This document shows, piece after piece, positions 56,839 through 64,000 of a stretch of DNA of 64,000 nt. The translations under genes were made by a program, and so were the position numbers. Each line of letters starts with the position of its first letter. The stretch's first letter is position 1. The stretch comes from Multifurca ochricompacta (taxonomy: Eukaryota > Basidiomycota > Agaricomycetes > Russulales > Russulaceae), in contig WTXG01000006.1 of the NCBI GenBank assembly GCA_022496185.1, positions 1 to 64,000 of the forward strand. Reading direction: 5' to 3'. Under the pieces are notes generated by a model, which searched no databases, was not told the DNA's origin, and was given only the letters and a program-made list of their open reading frames with translations.

Positions 56839-58530
56839 ATGTCCTCCGTCCCTCTGTCCGCTTCAAACGCGGCAAAGGTTGACAATGATCTTCGACTGGA
56901 TGAGTTGCCTGCTGACCTCAACATACCCGACAATTATGTAGACTACACCCTCAAAAATACTAAGCCGTTGCCACCCGTCACCTGGAACAACTGGTGGAAA
57001 GAGCTCAACTATCTTTCTCTTGCTATCCTCGTAGTAGCACCTTCCATCGCTCTTTATGGTGCATTTACCACCAAACTTCGTTGGGAGACCGCCGTTTTTG
57101 CATCATTTTATTACTTTGTCACCGGTGTGGGTGAGTTGTCCCCTCCTCCCCCTCCCCCCCCCCCCCCTTTTTTTTTTTTTTTTTTTTCTCCAAAAAATCT
57201 TAATAGTTGACCGTCTCATTTCATTATAGGTATAACAGCAGGCTACCATCGTTTATGGGCCCACCGTTCATTCAATGCATCCAAGCCCCTGCAGTACTTT
57301 CTGGCTGCCGCAGGTGCCGGTGCCATGGAGGGATCTATCAAGTGGTGGTCTCGTGGACATCGCGCGCATCATCGGTACACGGATACCGACCTTGATCCAT
57401 ACAATGCCCATCGTGGCCTCTTGTGGTCCCATATTGGTTGGATGATTGTCAAGCCACGGCGCAAACCCGGCGTTGCTGATGTTTCTGACCTCAGCAAGAA
57501 TGAAGTAGTTCGATGGCAACACCGTTGGTATGTCTGGCTCATCCTCCTTATGGGCATTGGTGTCCCCACCGTCATTCCTGGACTCCTTTGGGGCGATTGG
57601 CGGGGTGGTTACGTCTATGCGGGTGCCACCCGTCTTGTTTTTGTTCACCACTCCACGTTCTGTGTCAATTCTCTGGCCCACTGGCTCGGTGATGCGCCGT
57701 TTGACGACAAGCATACACCCCGCGACCACTTGGTCACCGCCCTAGTCACACTCGGCGAGGGCTATCACAATTTCCACCATCAGTTCCCCGCGGATTATAG
57801 GAATGCCATTAGGTGGTATCAGTACGACCCTACCAAGTGGTTCATCACCTTTTGCAGTTGGTTCGGTCTCGCATCACATTTGAAGGTAGATTTCTTGGTC
57901 CTCGGCCTTTCGAGCGGACATGTTCATGCTTACAATCGCGTTAGACTTTCCCGGATAATGAAGTAAAGAAAGGACAACTCACGATGCATCTCAAACGCTT
58001 GCGTGAGACACAGGAGGGGCTTATATGGCCTCAGGAGAACACTGACCTTCCCGTCATCTCGTGGCAAAGCTGTGAGTTCATAAACAGACTTCTTTACTGG
58101 ATCTTAGCTGATTGCCGCCTTCATCAAGTCCAGGAACAGTCACAGAGACGGCCATTGATACTTGTCGCAGGCTTTATCCATGACGTTTCCACGTTTATCG
58201 AGGAGCACCCCGGTGGTCGTCACTTACTCGTGAAGAATATAGGCAAGGATGCATCCACTGCGTTCTTTGGTGGTGTCTATGATCACTCGAATGCCGCCCA
58301 TAACGTATGACCTCATATTTTTATTTGGCGACACGTTATGTTTAAAAAATCGTGTTGCTATACAGTTACTCTCCATGATGCGAGTGGGTATTCTTCACGG
58401 TGGTGCACCCCATGGTCTTGAAGACAAGGTTGTACCCCCCTCTCAGCGCTTGCGTGTAGCGAGGCATAGCGAATTGTCAAGTCCATATAGCTCAACGGCT
58501 ATGTCGGATGGTGAGGGCATGCTTGGTTGA
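56839..58530 (+). CDS. OLE1: Delta-9 acyl-CoA desaturase with C-terminal cytochrome b5 domain
   Basis: Inserts the first double bond into palmitoyl- and stearoyl-CoA at the ER membrane. The start at 56839 gives [17 protein letters not shown]; an in-frame ATG at 56686 lies in the leader. Histidine boxes: HRLWAH in [25 protein letters not shown] in [20 protein letters not shown], and HNFHH in [20 protein letters not shown], the di-iron ligands. Membrane spans include [19 protein letters not shown] and [17 protein letters not shown]. The cytochrome b5 tail is rejoined over an intron (58072-58129): [20 protein letters not shown] with HPGG, then [20 protein letters not shown]. Ends [13 protein letters not shown]. 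Intron 1 has a run of 14 C then 20 T. A decayed tandem copy lies 0.9 kb downstream. Confidence 0.95.
57154..57187. repeat. C14-T20 homopolymers in OLE1 intron 1
   Basis: A 14-C run directly followed by a 20-T run within the intron that ends before ITAGYH. Low-complexity; assembly of the exact length is uncertain. Confidence 0.8.
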
Positions 58531-59447
58531 TGCGGCAGATCGGACACGAGTTCATTAGTACAAGTAGACAAGTAGTTCTTTTCTTTTTTTTTCTTTAAAC
58601 AAAAAAAGGGGACGTTGTCGAGCCCAAGTCATGATGACATATATAATAATAATCAAGTAGCACAATCGCCTTCATTCACTGATCCGAGAATGGCGGGGGG
58701 GCGGCGGTGGCCAAAAAGGTTAGTCAGGTGTCGTGTCCGTGTGTGGCTCTCCGTTCATACTCCTTCCCTTCCCCTCTGCTCTGCTCTGCATGTTGCATGT
58801 GTTTTATCGGGTGACAATTGGTTTCATCGTCATCATTTACATCCTGTATAGGCTAACTTCCAAGGGGTTTCAGTGTACTTCCATATTCTTATCTATTTAC
58901 ACCCTGGTGTATTTCTTTCATGACACGTGAAACCCCTCTCCCTAGTGAGCTGGGTTTATGGGTCATTACCTGTCAATAACTTCCAGTTGCGAGACTTCAA
59001 GTTCAAGTTATAGTCATGAATCGATCCCCGTAGCGTTGCGTTGAGGAAGGTGAGCCCTTCGTAGGAATGGTGTTAGTACGGGCATCTCTTAAGCTTTCAG
59101 TTCAGAGATAAGGCACGGGTGACGGTGGTCCCAATCCTGTTATTGTTTTCGAGAATGACGTTGTTCGTTGTTCGTTCGTGCAAGCGGAGCGCTGTGTTTC
59201 TTCTTCATGTGAACTGCCTGATCATTGCCGCCCAGCTTTGTACCTGGCGTTATGCCTGTGTTTGTGTTATTATCCATTCGTGACAACAGCTTCGGAACTC
59301 TCGTTTGTTTCGTTTTATTTCTCTCCAATTGCTCCCCTCACCTATTCCAACTTTATATTTGACTCCTGCCACGCAAAAATACCAATACCACAGGGTGCTT
59401 ATGAGCAAGTAACGAGCTAACGTGCATATACCCCTACGTCCTCAAGC
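58531..59447. other. Spacer between OLE1 and its decayed copy
   Basis: About 0.92 kb without a recognised gene. A short frame near 59178-59420 has no motif. Confidence 0.4.
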
Positions 59448-60665
59448 GTTCAAAGCCGCTCCCTTCAAATGACCTGGAGCAATTGATGGATACAGCTCGG
59501 CTATTTCAGCTTTCCTATCATCTATGGGGCGCTGTGCACGAAGCTTCAACTGGAGACCACTGCATTCACCACTTTTTATAATTTATTTTTTACAGGGCTC
59601 GGTTCGTATCATACTCACACTGGCTTCCGTTATCCCCTTCGTCGATGGCGGGATATCCTCCACGCCACTCCTTTCCCCTCTCCTTTCAAGTTGTTCTGCG
59701 GGTGCAGGTGCCGGTTCTATTTTTAAGGGGTGGGTTCGTGGACACCGGACTCACCTCCGCGGCTTCTGGTGGCGCCATATCGGTTACATGCTCGTTTAGC
59801 CGCGGCCGTAGCAGGCAGCGGATAATTTATGTGTTATGTGTGTGTGTCTTTTGGGCCTTGGACCAGTAGGCTACCACCATCGCTCCGCGACTGGGACCGC
59901 CGGCTCAGAATTAATATCGCCCATCGCTTATCACTGCCACTGTCACTGCCACATTGTTCATTGAGGACGAGGAAACAGCTAGAGCGTTTTAGTACTTATG
60001 ATTATGTGTCTTTGCGTTTAATTTACTCGCAGTTCACCTTTCCATAGATCATGTCCAAAAATACATAGCTTTAGCCATAGTGGCTAAATCGCACTACACA
60101 TTCGCGGTTTGCGCTAAAGTTGGTTTAGCGTCTCACTGGAATGTTGGTTGTCTGAAAGGTTAATCGTATTTATTTTATTTATTCTATGGGCCCCCCCTGT
60201 AGACCTGCAGTTGGGCGATGCCTTGCAGTGGGTTATAATGGGAGTTTTTTTTTAAAGAAAAAAAACCGACCGAAAGCATTCACAAGTGTTTCCCGATAAT
60301 GAGGCTACGAGAGGCGTGATGGAACTAGACGCCTTCGTAAAACAAAGTATGGCCACCCGTTCTAATACCGTGGAACGTGTCATTCCAAGAACAGTCGCAA
60401 ACTCAGTCGTCGGTTCTTATATCCTCTTTCTCTTTCATTCGCGACACCAGAGCTGTTCCTTGATGGGCATGGGGCATCCTGCTAGCCGCCATCTATTGGT
60501 TAATGCTAACTGGTAAAGATTCTTCGACTATGTTCTTTGGCGTGCGGTATTTACGATCATTCGGACGCTGCGTAAATGTTCGCTCTGGACCGCTATTGTC
60601 GCAGGGTACCAAACTCTCTAGAGACGAAAGAACGGTACCGCCATCGCAGCATCTGCGCGTCTGAC
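59448..60665 (+). pseudogene. Decayed tandem copy of OLE1 (desaturase-cytochrome b5)
   Basis: Several stretches align in order with OLE1. Near 59448: KPLPS...TWSNWW, as in OLE1 [13 protein letters not shown]. Near 59537: TKLQLETTAFTTFYNLFFTG, as in [20 protein letters not shown]. Near 59694: AGAGAGSIFKGWVRGHRTH...WRHIGYMLV, as in [20 protein letters not shown] and WSHIGWMIV. Near 60289: FPDNEATRGVMEL, the exon after the last desaturase part. Near 60476: HPASRHLLVN...KDSSTMFFG, as in [31 protein letters not shown] and VPPSQHLRV also remain, in other frames. The middle with boxes two and three is deleted, the HPGG motif is HPAS, and frames are broken. Clearly nonfunctional. Confidence 0.8.
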
Positions 60666-61074
60666 GCTTTATCGAAGGTGGAAGTACCAACACACAAGGC
60701 CAGGCTGCTCGCTCGGAAAACAAGGACGTAATCGCTTAGCTGCGTAGAGCGGTTCGTCGTGACCAAAATGTACATGAGGATCGAGGATCAGCTAAGACAG
60801 GATATTAACACCACGTCCACGAGTGGGAGGAACACTTCATGTCCCTGCAAGCAAGACATGTTTCACCTTCAGCCAACCCCACTACACTATATCTCTCTAA
60901 CAGAATCGTCCATGAGCAGCCAAGCGTCGTTTTAAATGGGAAAGGAGGAGCGCACGGCCCCGCGGTAGCGCTTCGACCTCCGGCAAAAACCACCATCACT
61001 TTGAAACCACCTGCAGGCCGATACAAGTGAATGCGATAAGTATATAAGCGGTGGTTGGGACCGCCTGTCTAGAG
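60666..61074. other. Intergenic, no gene recognised
   Basis: About 400 bp between the desaturase relic and a low-confidence ORF. No recognised features. Confidence 0.35.
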
Positions 61075-61626
61075 CTACAACGATGGTTGGATAAGCGGGG
61101 TGGTGCCAACGCCGGAGTCTGGGGTCCAATTCGGCAGTGGGTGTCCTTGCCACCATAATCCTGGGCGCCCATTGCCCGCCATTGCCGCATCACGCTCCCA
61201 ACGGATTTCGAGCTCGCCTCTCAGTAAGCCCCTTTCGGAGACAAGCGCTGGATTACCAAAGACAGCACCAAGAGGCCCTGGACCGCTTGGTGGGAGATGT
61301 ACCAAGAGGAACGGAAGCAGTGATGTGTGGGCGGCGAGAAGACAATTACGGGTAAAAGGGGATTCGGAAACGAGGACCGCGACGGGTGGAGGCTCAGTAG
61401 GGGTGGAGATAGTGGCTTGGGGAATGTGAGAAGAAGGACTTTCGAGGGCAGCAGTGGCAACATGTTTATAAACGACTCCCTCGAGCTCGCGCAGGTATGC
61501 AGGGCCTACCTTCCTCTTTTCAGCTTTGCATTGGGCGAGGATGCGCAGTCGCCGTCGGTTCGCTATGCTCCAGTCACTGGGCTTCGGGTTGACGTTGAGA
61601 GGATCTGAAAGGTGGATATAACACAA
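61075..61626 (-). CDS. Hypothetical protein, 183 codons
   Basis: The frame opens MCYIHLSDPLNVNPKPSDWS at 61626, has a Lys/Arg-rich helix (NRRRLRILAQCKAEKRKVGP) and then a mixed, Pro/Leu-rich part. No membrane anchor or motif was identified. The first 60 residues look protein-like in composition, the rest less so, and the frame may be one exon of a larger or broken gene. No neighbours help. Kept because it is the only sizeable frame between the desaturase relic and the tRNA gene. Confidence 0.3.
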   Translation of the reverse strand: MCYIHLSDPLNVNPKPSDWSIANRRRLRILAQCKAEKRKVGPAYLRELEGVVYKHVATAALESPSSHIPQATISTPTEPPPVAVLVSESPFTRNCLLAAHTSLLPFLLVHLPPSGPGPLGAVFGNPALVSERGLLRGELEIRWERDAAMAGNGRPGLWWQGHPLPNWTPDSGVGTTPLIQPSL

Positions 61627-61893
61627 GGATCGTGCAATGGGCTTTTAGATGAGGAGATCATACACGACACGCACAAGTCGAAGGCTGGCCACTAGGAAGC
61701 CACCACCACCCAATCAAGTCGACACCACCGTCGTAGCTTCCTCCCACTCGGGTGAGTGACATAGACATATGTTCCATGAGTAAAGACGAGGCGCGTTTCT
61801 CGAAGGCGGTTCCGCGATGCACGGTTGAAAGTAATCTCTCGGAGGAACGATGAATTCGATTGAAATGCATGGATTGTTCAGAAAGAATAGTGC

Positions 61894-61933
61894 AAACAAA
61901 AACAAAAACAAAAACAAAAACAAAAAAAAAAAA
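61894..61933. repeat. (AAAAAC)n simple repeat ending in a poly-A run
   Basis: Five copies of aaaaac then 12 A. On the tRNA strand this is a long T-rich stretch downstream of the tRNA. Confidence 0.75.
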
Positions 61934-61946
61934 CAACAATCAAATA
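61922..61946 (-). terminator. Pol III terminator downstream of tRNA-Arg
   Basis: On the minus strand the tRNA 3' end is followed by tttt (61946 region) and then a run of 12 T (61922-61933), the usual oligo-T stop for RNA polymerase III. Confidence 0.6.
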
Positions 61947-61949
61947 AAA

Positions 61950-62021
61950 TGACCACCGCAGGGGTCGAACCTGCAATCTCCTGATTCGTAGTCAGACGCG
62001 ATGCCATTTCGCCAGGCGGCC
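61950..62021 (-). tRNA. tRNA-Arg (anticodon ACG)
   Basis: A 72-nt cloverleaf on the minus strand, no intron. Acceptor 5' GGCCGCC pairs with 3' GGTGGTC (G-U pairs allowed) and the discriminator is A. The D stem is GCGA/TCGC with loop AATGGCA. The anticodon stem TCTGA/TCAGG holds loop CTACGAA, so positions 34-36 are ACG. The T stem GCAGG/CCTGC has loop TTCGACC. Box B is GGTTCGACC. It should read CGN arginine codons after A34-to-inosine change. Confidence 0.92.
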
Positions 62022-62153
62022 TTGAACTGGTGGCACTCCCTATACATACACATACGTGTCTTTTAATGACTAATCCGGGTAATACCGAATTACCTAAATT
62101 GGCAAAGAAACTCGTCTCAACCCAACAACATCTCCTCCACTTATTTCGCCGTC

Positions 62154-62598
62154 ATGTCTTAGCAAGTATTCTTTCTCTCTTTTCATGATTGATGGTCGCT
62201 AACTCTTTCTATCCCCTCACGTTACAGTACTATCCTTGGCCGAGCCATTAAAACGGAGTATCTTGCTCTTGGTACACTTCTCAGTACGGCAGGACTGTCA
62301 TATGTTGCTGCTTCAGGTGGAAGCAAAGGTGCAGCGGCTTCGCTCTCCAAAGGAAATTTACAAGAGGTAAAGGATTCGGTGAAGATTGACTCTAGTTCCA
62401 AGTGAGCCTCTTTTATTTCTTCTCATGCGTTGTATCGCATGTCGTATGCAACAACAGTCTGACGGATTCGTTTTAGGGAGGAGGAAGAATTGTACGCTTT
62501 CAACCCACTTTCTACGCATGTTGAGATCATGATAAATTTACAGGGCCTTAAGTATCAAAAATTTTATTACCGAGGCGGAGAAGGGGTCGAAGCATTAG
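62154..62598 (+). CDS. ATP19: ATP synthase subunit k
   Basis: Small subunit of the mitochondrial F1Fo ATP synthase that helps dimer formation at cristae edges. Exon 1 is 8 nt (62154-62161, ATGTCTTA) and is followed by a GC-AG intron, 62162-62227 (gcaagt...ttacag). Spliced protein: MSYTILGRAIKTEYLALGTL, LSTAGLSYVAASGGSKGAAA, then SKEEEEF and IKNFITEAEKGSKH, stop at 62596. The start MSYTILGR and the acidic tail FIxEAEK match the fungal subunit. There is one membrane span. Without the GC-AG splice the first codons would be ATG TCT TAG, an immediate stop. Two further introns (about 62400-62476 and 62489-62553) are GT...AG. Confidence 0.9.
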
Positions 62599-62874
62599 AG
62601 TGAGAGTTTGTGTTTGACGAGGGCTCGCTTGACACCACATTAGATGGAACTTGGTTGCGTTGGTTAGAATTCATCTTTGCCCACTTGTGCAATCGTTTAT
62701 ATTGTGTGTATGGATGTGTTGGCGGGGTGAAGTGAGCTGATCCTCATGAGAGATGGAAGCACAGAATCCTGTTGTTCGGGATGAGGTCGGAGGTAGCTTG
62801 CCATTGCCCTTCAACGCCAACAAACGCCAACGCCAGTCTACGCCTAGCAACTGGCCTATTCTTTTCTTTATACT

Positions 62875-64000
62875 ATGTCTACCTCTACATTGACTACCTC
62901 GCCTACCACGCAAGCACCTCTCGTCACAGCAAAGACGGCTAGAACATCCGTCAAGATACCTCGACCACAGCTTGACCCAATAACAACCATTGCCCTTCGT
63001 GATTCCCACTTCATTCGTATATGTGACTATCCTCGTACTGCCCCTCTTCCTTCTAGCTCGAACAAACCTACACCTTCGTTGACTGCCTCATCCTCGTTGA
63101 AAAGGCGTTCTCTCTCGCGTCGCCAATCCTCTATCTCCTACCTTCCCGCCGATAGCCCCCGCCTATGGACACCACGCACTCCAAAGATGGGAGCGGACAC
63201 TCTCAAGCGTACCGCATCTCTATCAGGCGCTGATGAAAACAAGAAAGAAACCGCTGTCGCAGGCTCGATCCAGCAGCGGCGGGCACATGAGCCTGCTGTC
63301 TTGACGCTCGCAGAGAAGTGCGTGTCCGTTCTTGCTTCGTCTTTATGTTTGCCCATAGCGATTATATTCTCAAGACACGCGGACCTCCTCCAACTTATTG
63401 CCCAGAAAGAATCCAAGTGCCTCGATCTCCGTTCCCAACTCGCAATACACGAGTCTGAGCTTCTTGGGCTCAAGCACAAGTGGGCGCGCATCATTCATCG
63501 TGAGTTCGGGCGCAACATCCCTTCAGCACCTCCCTCGACGTTAACGCCCTTGCCGTCTGCAAACACGAGTGGAGCAGCAGTATTCAACGACCTGGTTGGG
63601 GGGGTGCGCGCACTGGCTGCTGCCACCGTGAGCCCTACACCTTCCTCACCCAAGCTCACTGCTCGCGCATCGCCTTCTGCCAAGCGCACTGTGCATCAGA
63701 CGGCTTCGAGTCCCGTTTCCCCAACCACTACGACAACGTCCGCCTCGACACCCAGCACGCGCCTCTCGCAGTCTTCCATGTCGTCCATGGCTGAAGAGAG
63801 AGCCGACAAAGGCGAGAGGTCTGAGGAGCTTATTGTCCAGGACGCGGGTGCGACACCAACGTTCAGCACAAACTCCGCCTTCGTTGCCCAGCAGAGTTCA
63901 TCGATGTTGTCAGAGCAAGCGGCATCGCCGTTGACAAAAACGCTTCGGCGGCGCTCGCGTGACTCAAAAGTCCCGCTAGCGGATGCACTTAAGCCGCTCA
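62875..64000 (+). CDS. DUF4048-like fungal protein, 3' end beyond window
   Basis: Start at 62875 (MSTSTLTTSPTTQAPLVTAK) in the only ATG before a long open frame to the window edge. A basic Ser-rich region (SSSLKRRSLSRRQSSISYLP) and TPRTPKMGADTLKRTASLSG are followed by a coiled coil. Splicing out a 57-nt in-frame intron (gtgcgt...ctcaag) joins LTLAEK to HADLLQLIAQKESKCLDLRS, then ESELLGLKHKWARIIHREFG. The rest is Ser/Thr/Pro-rich and disordered. The helix plus tail matches the fungal domain DUF4048 by eye. Role unknown. No stop is seen before base 64000. Confidence 0.65.
   Translation, partial: MSTSTLTTSPTTQAPLVTAKTARTSVKIPRPQLDPITTIALRDSHFIRICDYPRTAPLPSSSNKPTPSLTASSSLKRRSLSRRQSSISYLPADSPRLWTPRTPKMGADTLKRTASLSGADENKKETAVAGSIQQRRAHEPAVLTLAEKCVSVLASSLCLPIAIIFSRHADLLQLIAQKESKCLDLRSQLAIHESELLGLKHKWARIIHREFGRNIPSAPPSTLTPLPSANTSGAAVFNDLVGGVRALAAATVSPTPSSPKLTARASPSAKRTVHQTASSPVSPTTTTTSASTPSTRLSQSSMSSMAEERADKGERSEELIVQDAGATPTFSTNSAFVAQQSSSMLSEQAASPLTKTLRRRSRDSKVPLADALKPL

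Larger units (their letters stand above)
61627..61949. other. Intergenic, 3' side of the tRNA gene
   Basis: About 320 bp. It includes a repeat of aaaaac units at 61894-61933. No gene was recognised. Confidence 0.4.

Noticed and set aside
62671..63009. 112-codon minus frame
   Set aside because: It overlaps the conserved plus-strand DUF4048-like gene start and has no features.
1..64000. CRISPR arrays, transposons or viral genes
   Set aside because: No spaced direct repeats, no transposase, reverse transcriptase or viral replication gene was seen on either strand.

Overview
The window is nuclear DNA of a filamentous basidiomycete, most likely an Agaricomycete. Genes are dense and run on both strands. 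Introns are short (about 50-65 nt), many genes have several, and coding exons can be tiny. The proteins recognised are typical of fungi. The species cannot be named from the sequence alone. No virus, transposon, CRISPR array or prokaryotic operon was seen.

Layout. 1-7.0 kb: 3' truncated CAF-1 p60 (CAC2), the FG nucleoporin NUP57, ribokinase and ribosomal protein eL27. 8-18.3 kb: a DM9 + von Willebrand A protein, RPB9, a head-to-tail set of BTB/POZ genes and relics, an HABP4/PAI-RBP1-domain protein and the cyclophilin-40 CPR6. 18.5-31 kb: an OCRL-like inositol 5-phosphatase, a broken amidase gene, a small secreted protein, NOSIP, a tail-anchored P-loop-like protein and PIF1 helicase. 32-42 kb: UVE1 and SPT5 (tandem, minus strand), an F-box protein, a small single-pass membrane protein and MIC10. 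42.5-54.7 kb: phospholipase C, a coiled-coil/proline-rich protein, a conserved membrane protein, a seven-helix receptor-like protein and an F-box protein. 56.8-64 kb: the delta-9 desaturase OLE1 followed by a decayed tandem copy, tRNA-Arg(ACG), ATP synthase subunit k (ATP19) and a DUF4048-like gene running off the end.

The genes do not form one pathway; this is ordinary housekeeping euchromatin with a faster-evolving BTB/amidase zone. Loose themes are transcription and chromatin (CAC2, RPB9, SPT5), genome maintenance (PIF1, UVE1), phosphoinositide metabolism (5-phosphatase, PLC1), protein folding and ubiquitin factors (CPR6, NOSIP, two F-box proteins, BTB proteins) and small mitochondrial inner-membrane proteins (MIC10, ATP19).

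Cautions. Several otherwise convincing genes are interrupted by apparent single-base indels, often in homopolymers. These could be assembly errors or real decay. Exon boundaries were read by eye from splice signals and protein continuity. I found no clearly new multi-gene system. The most notable items are the decayed desaturase copy with its cytochrome b5 tail, three GC-AG introns, a start-codon-only exon in RPB9, micro-exons in MIC10 and eL27, the DM9-vWA fusion, and a 16-bp palindromic E-box between SPT5 and an F-box gene.
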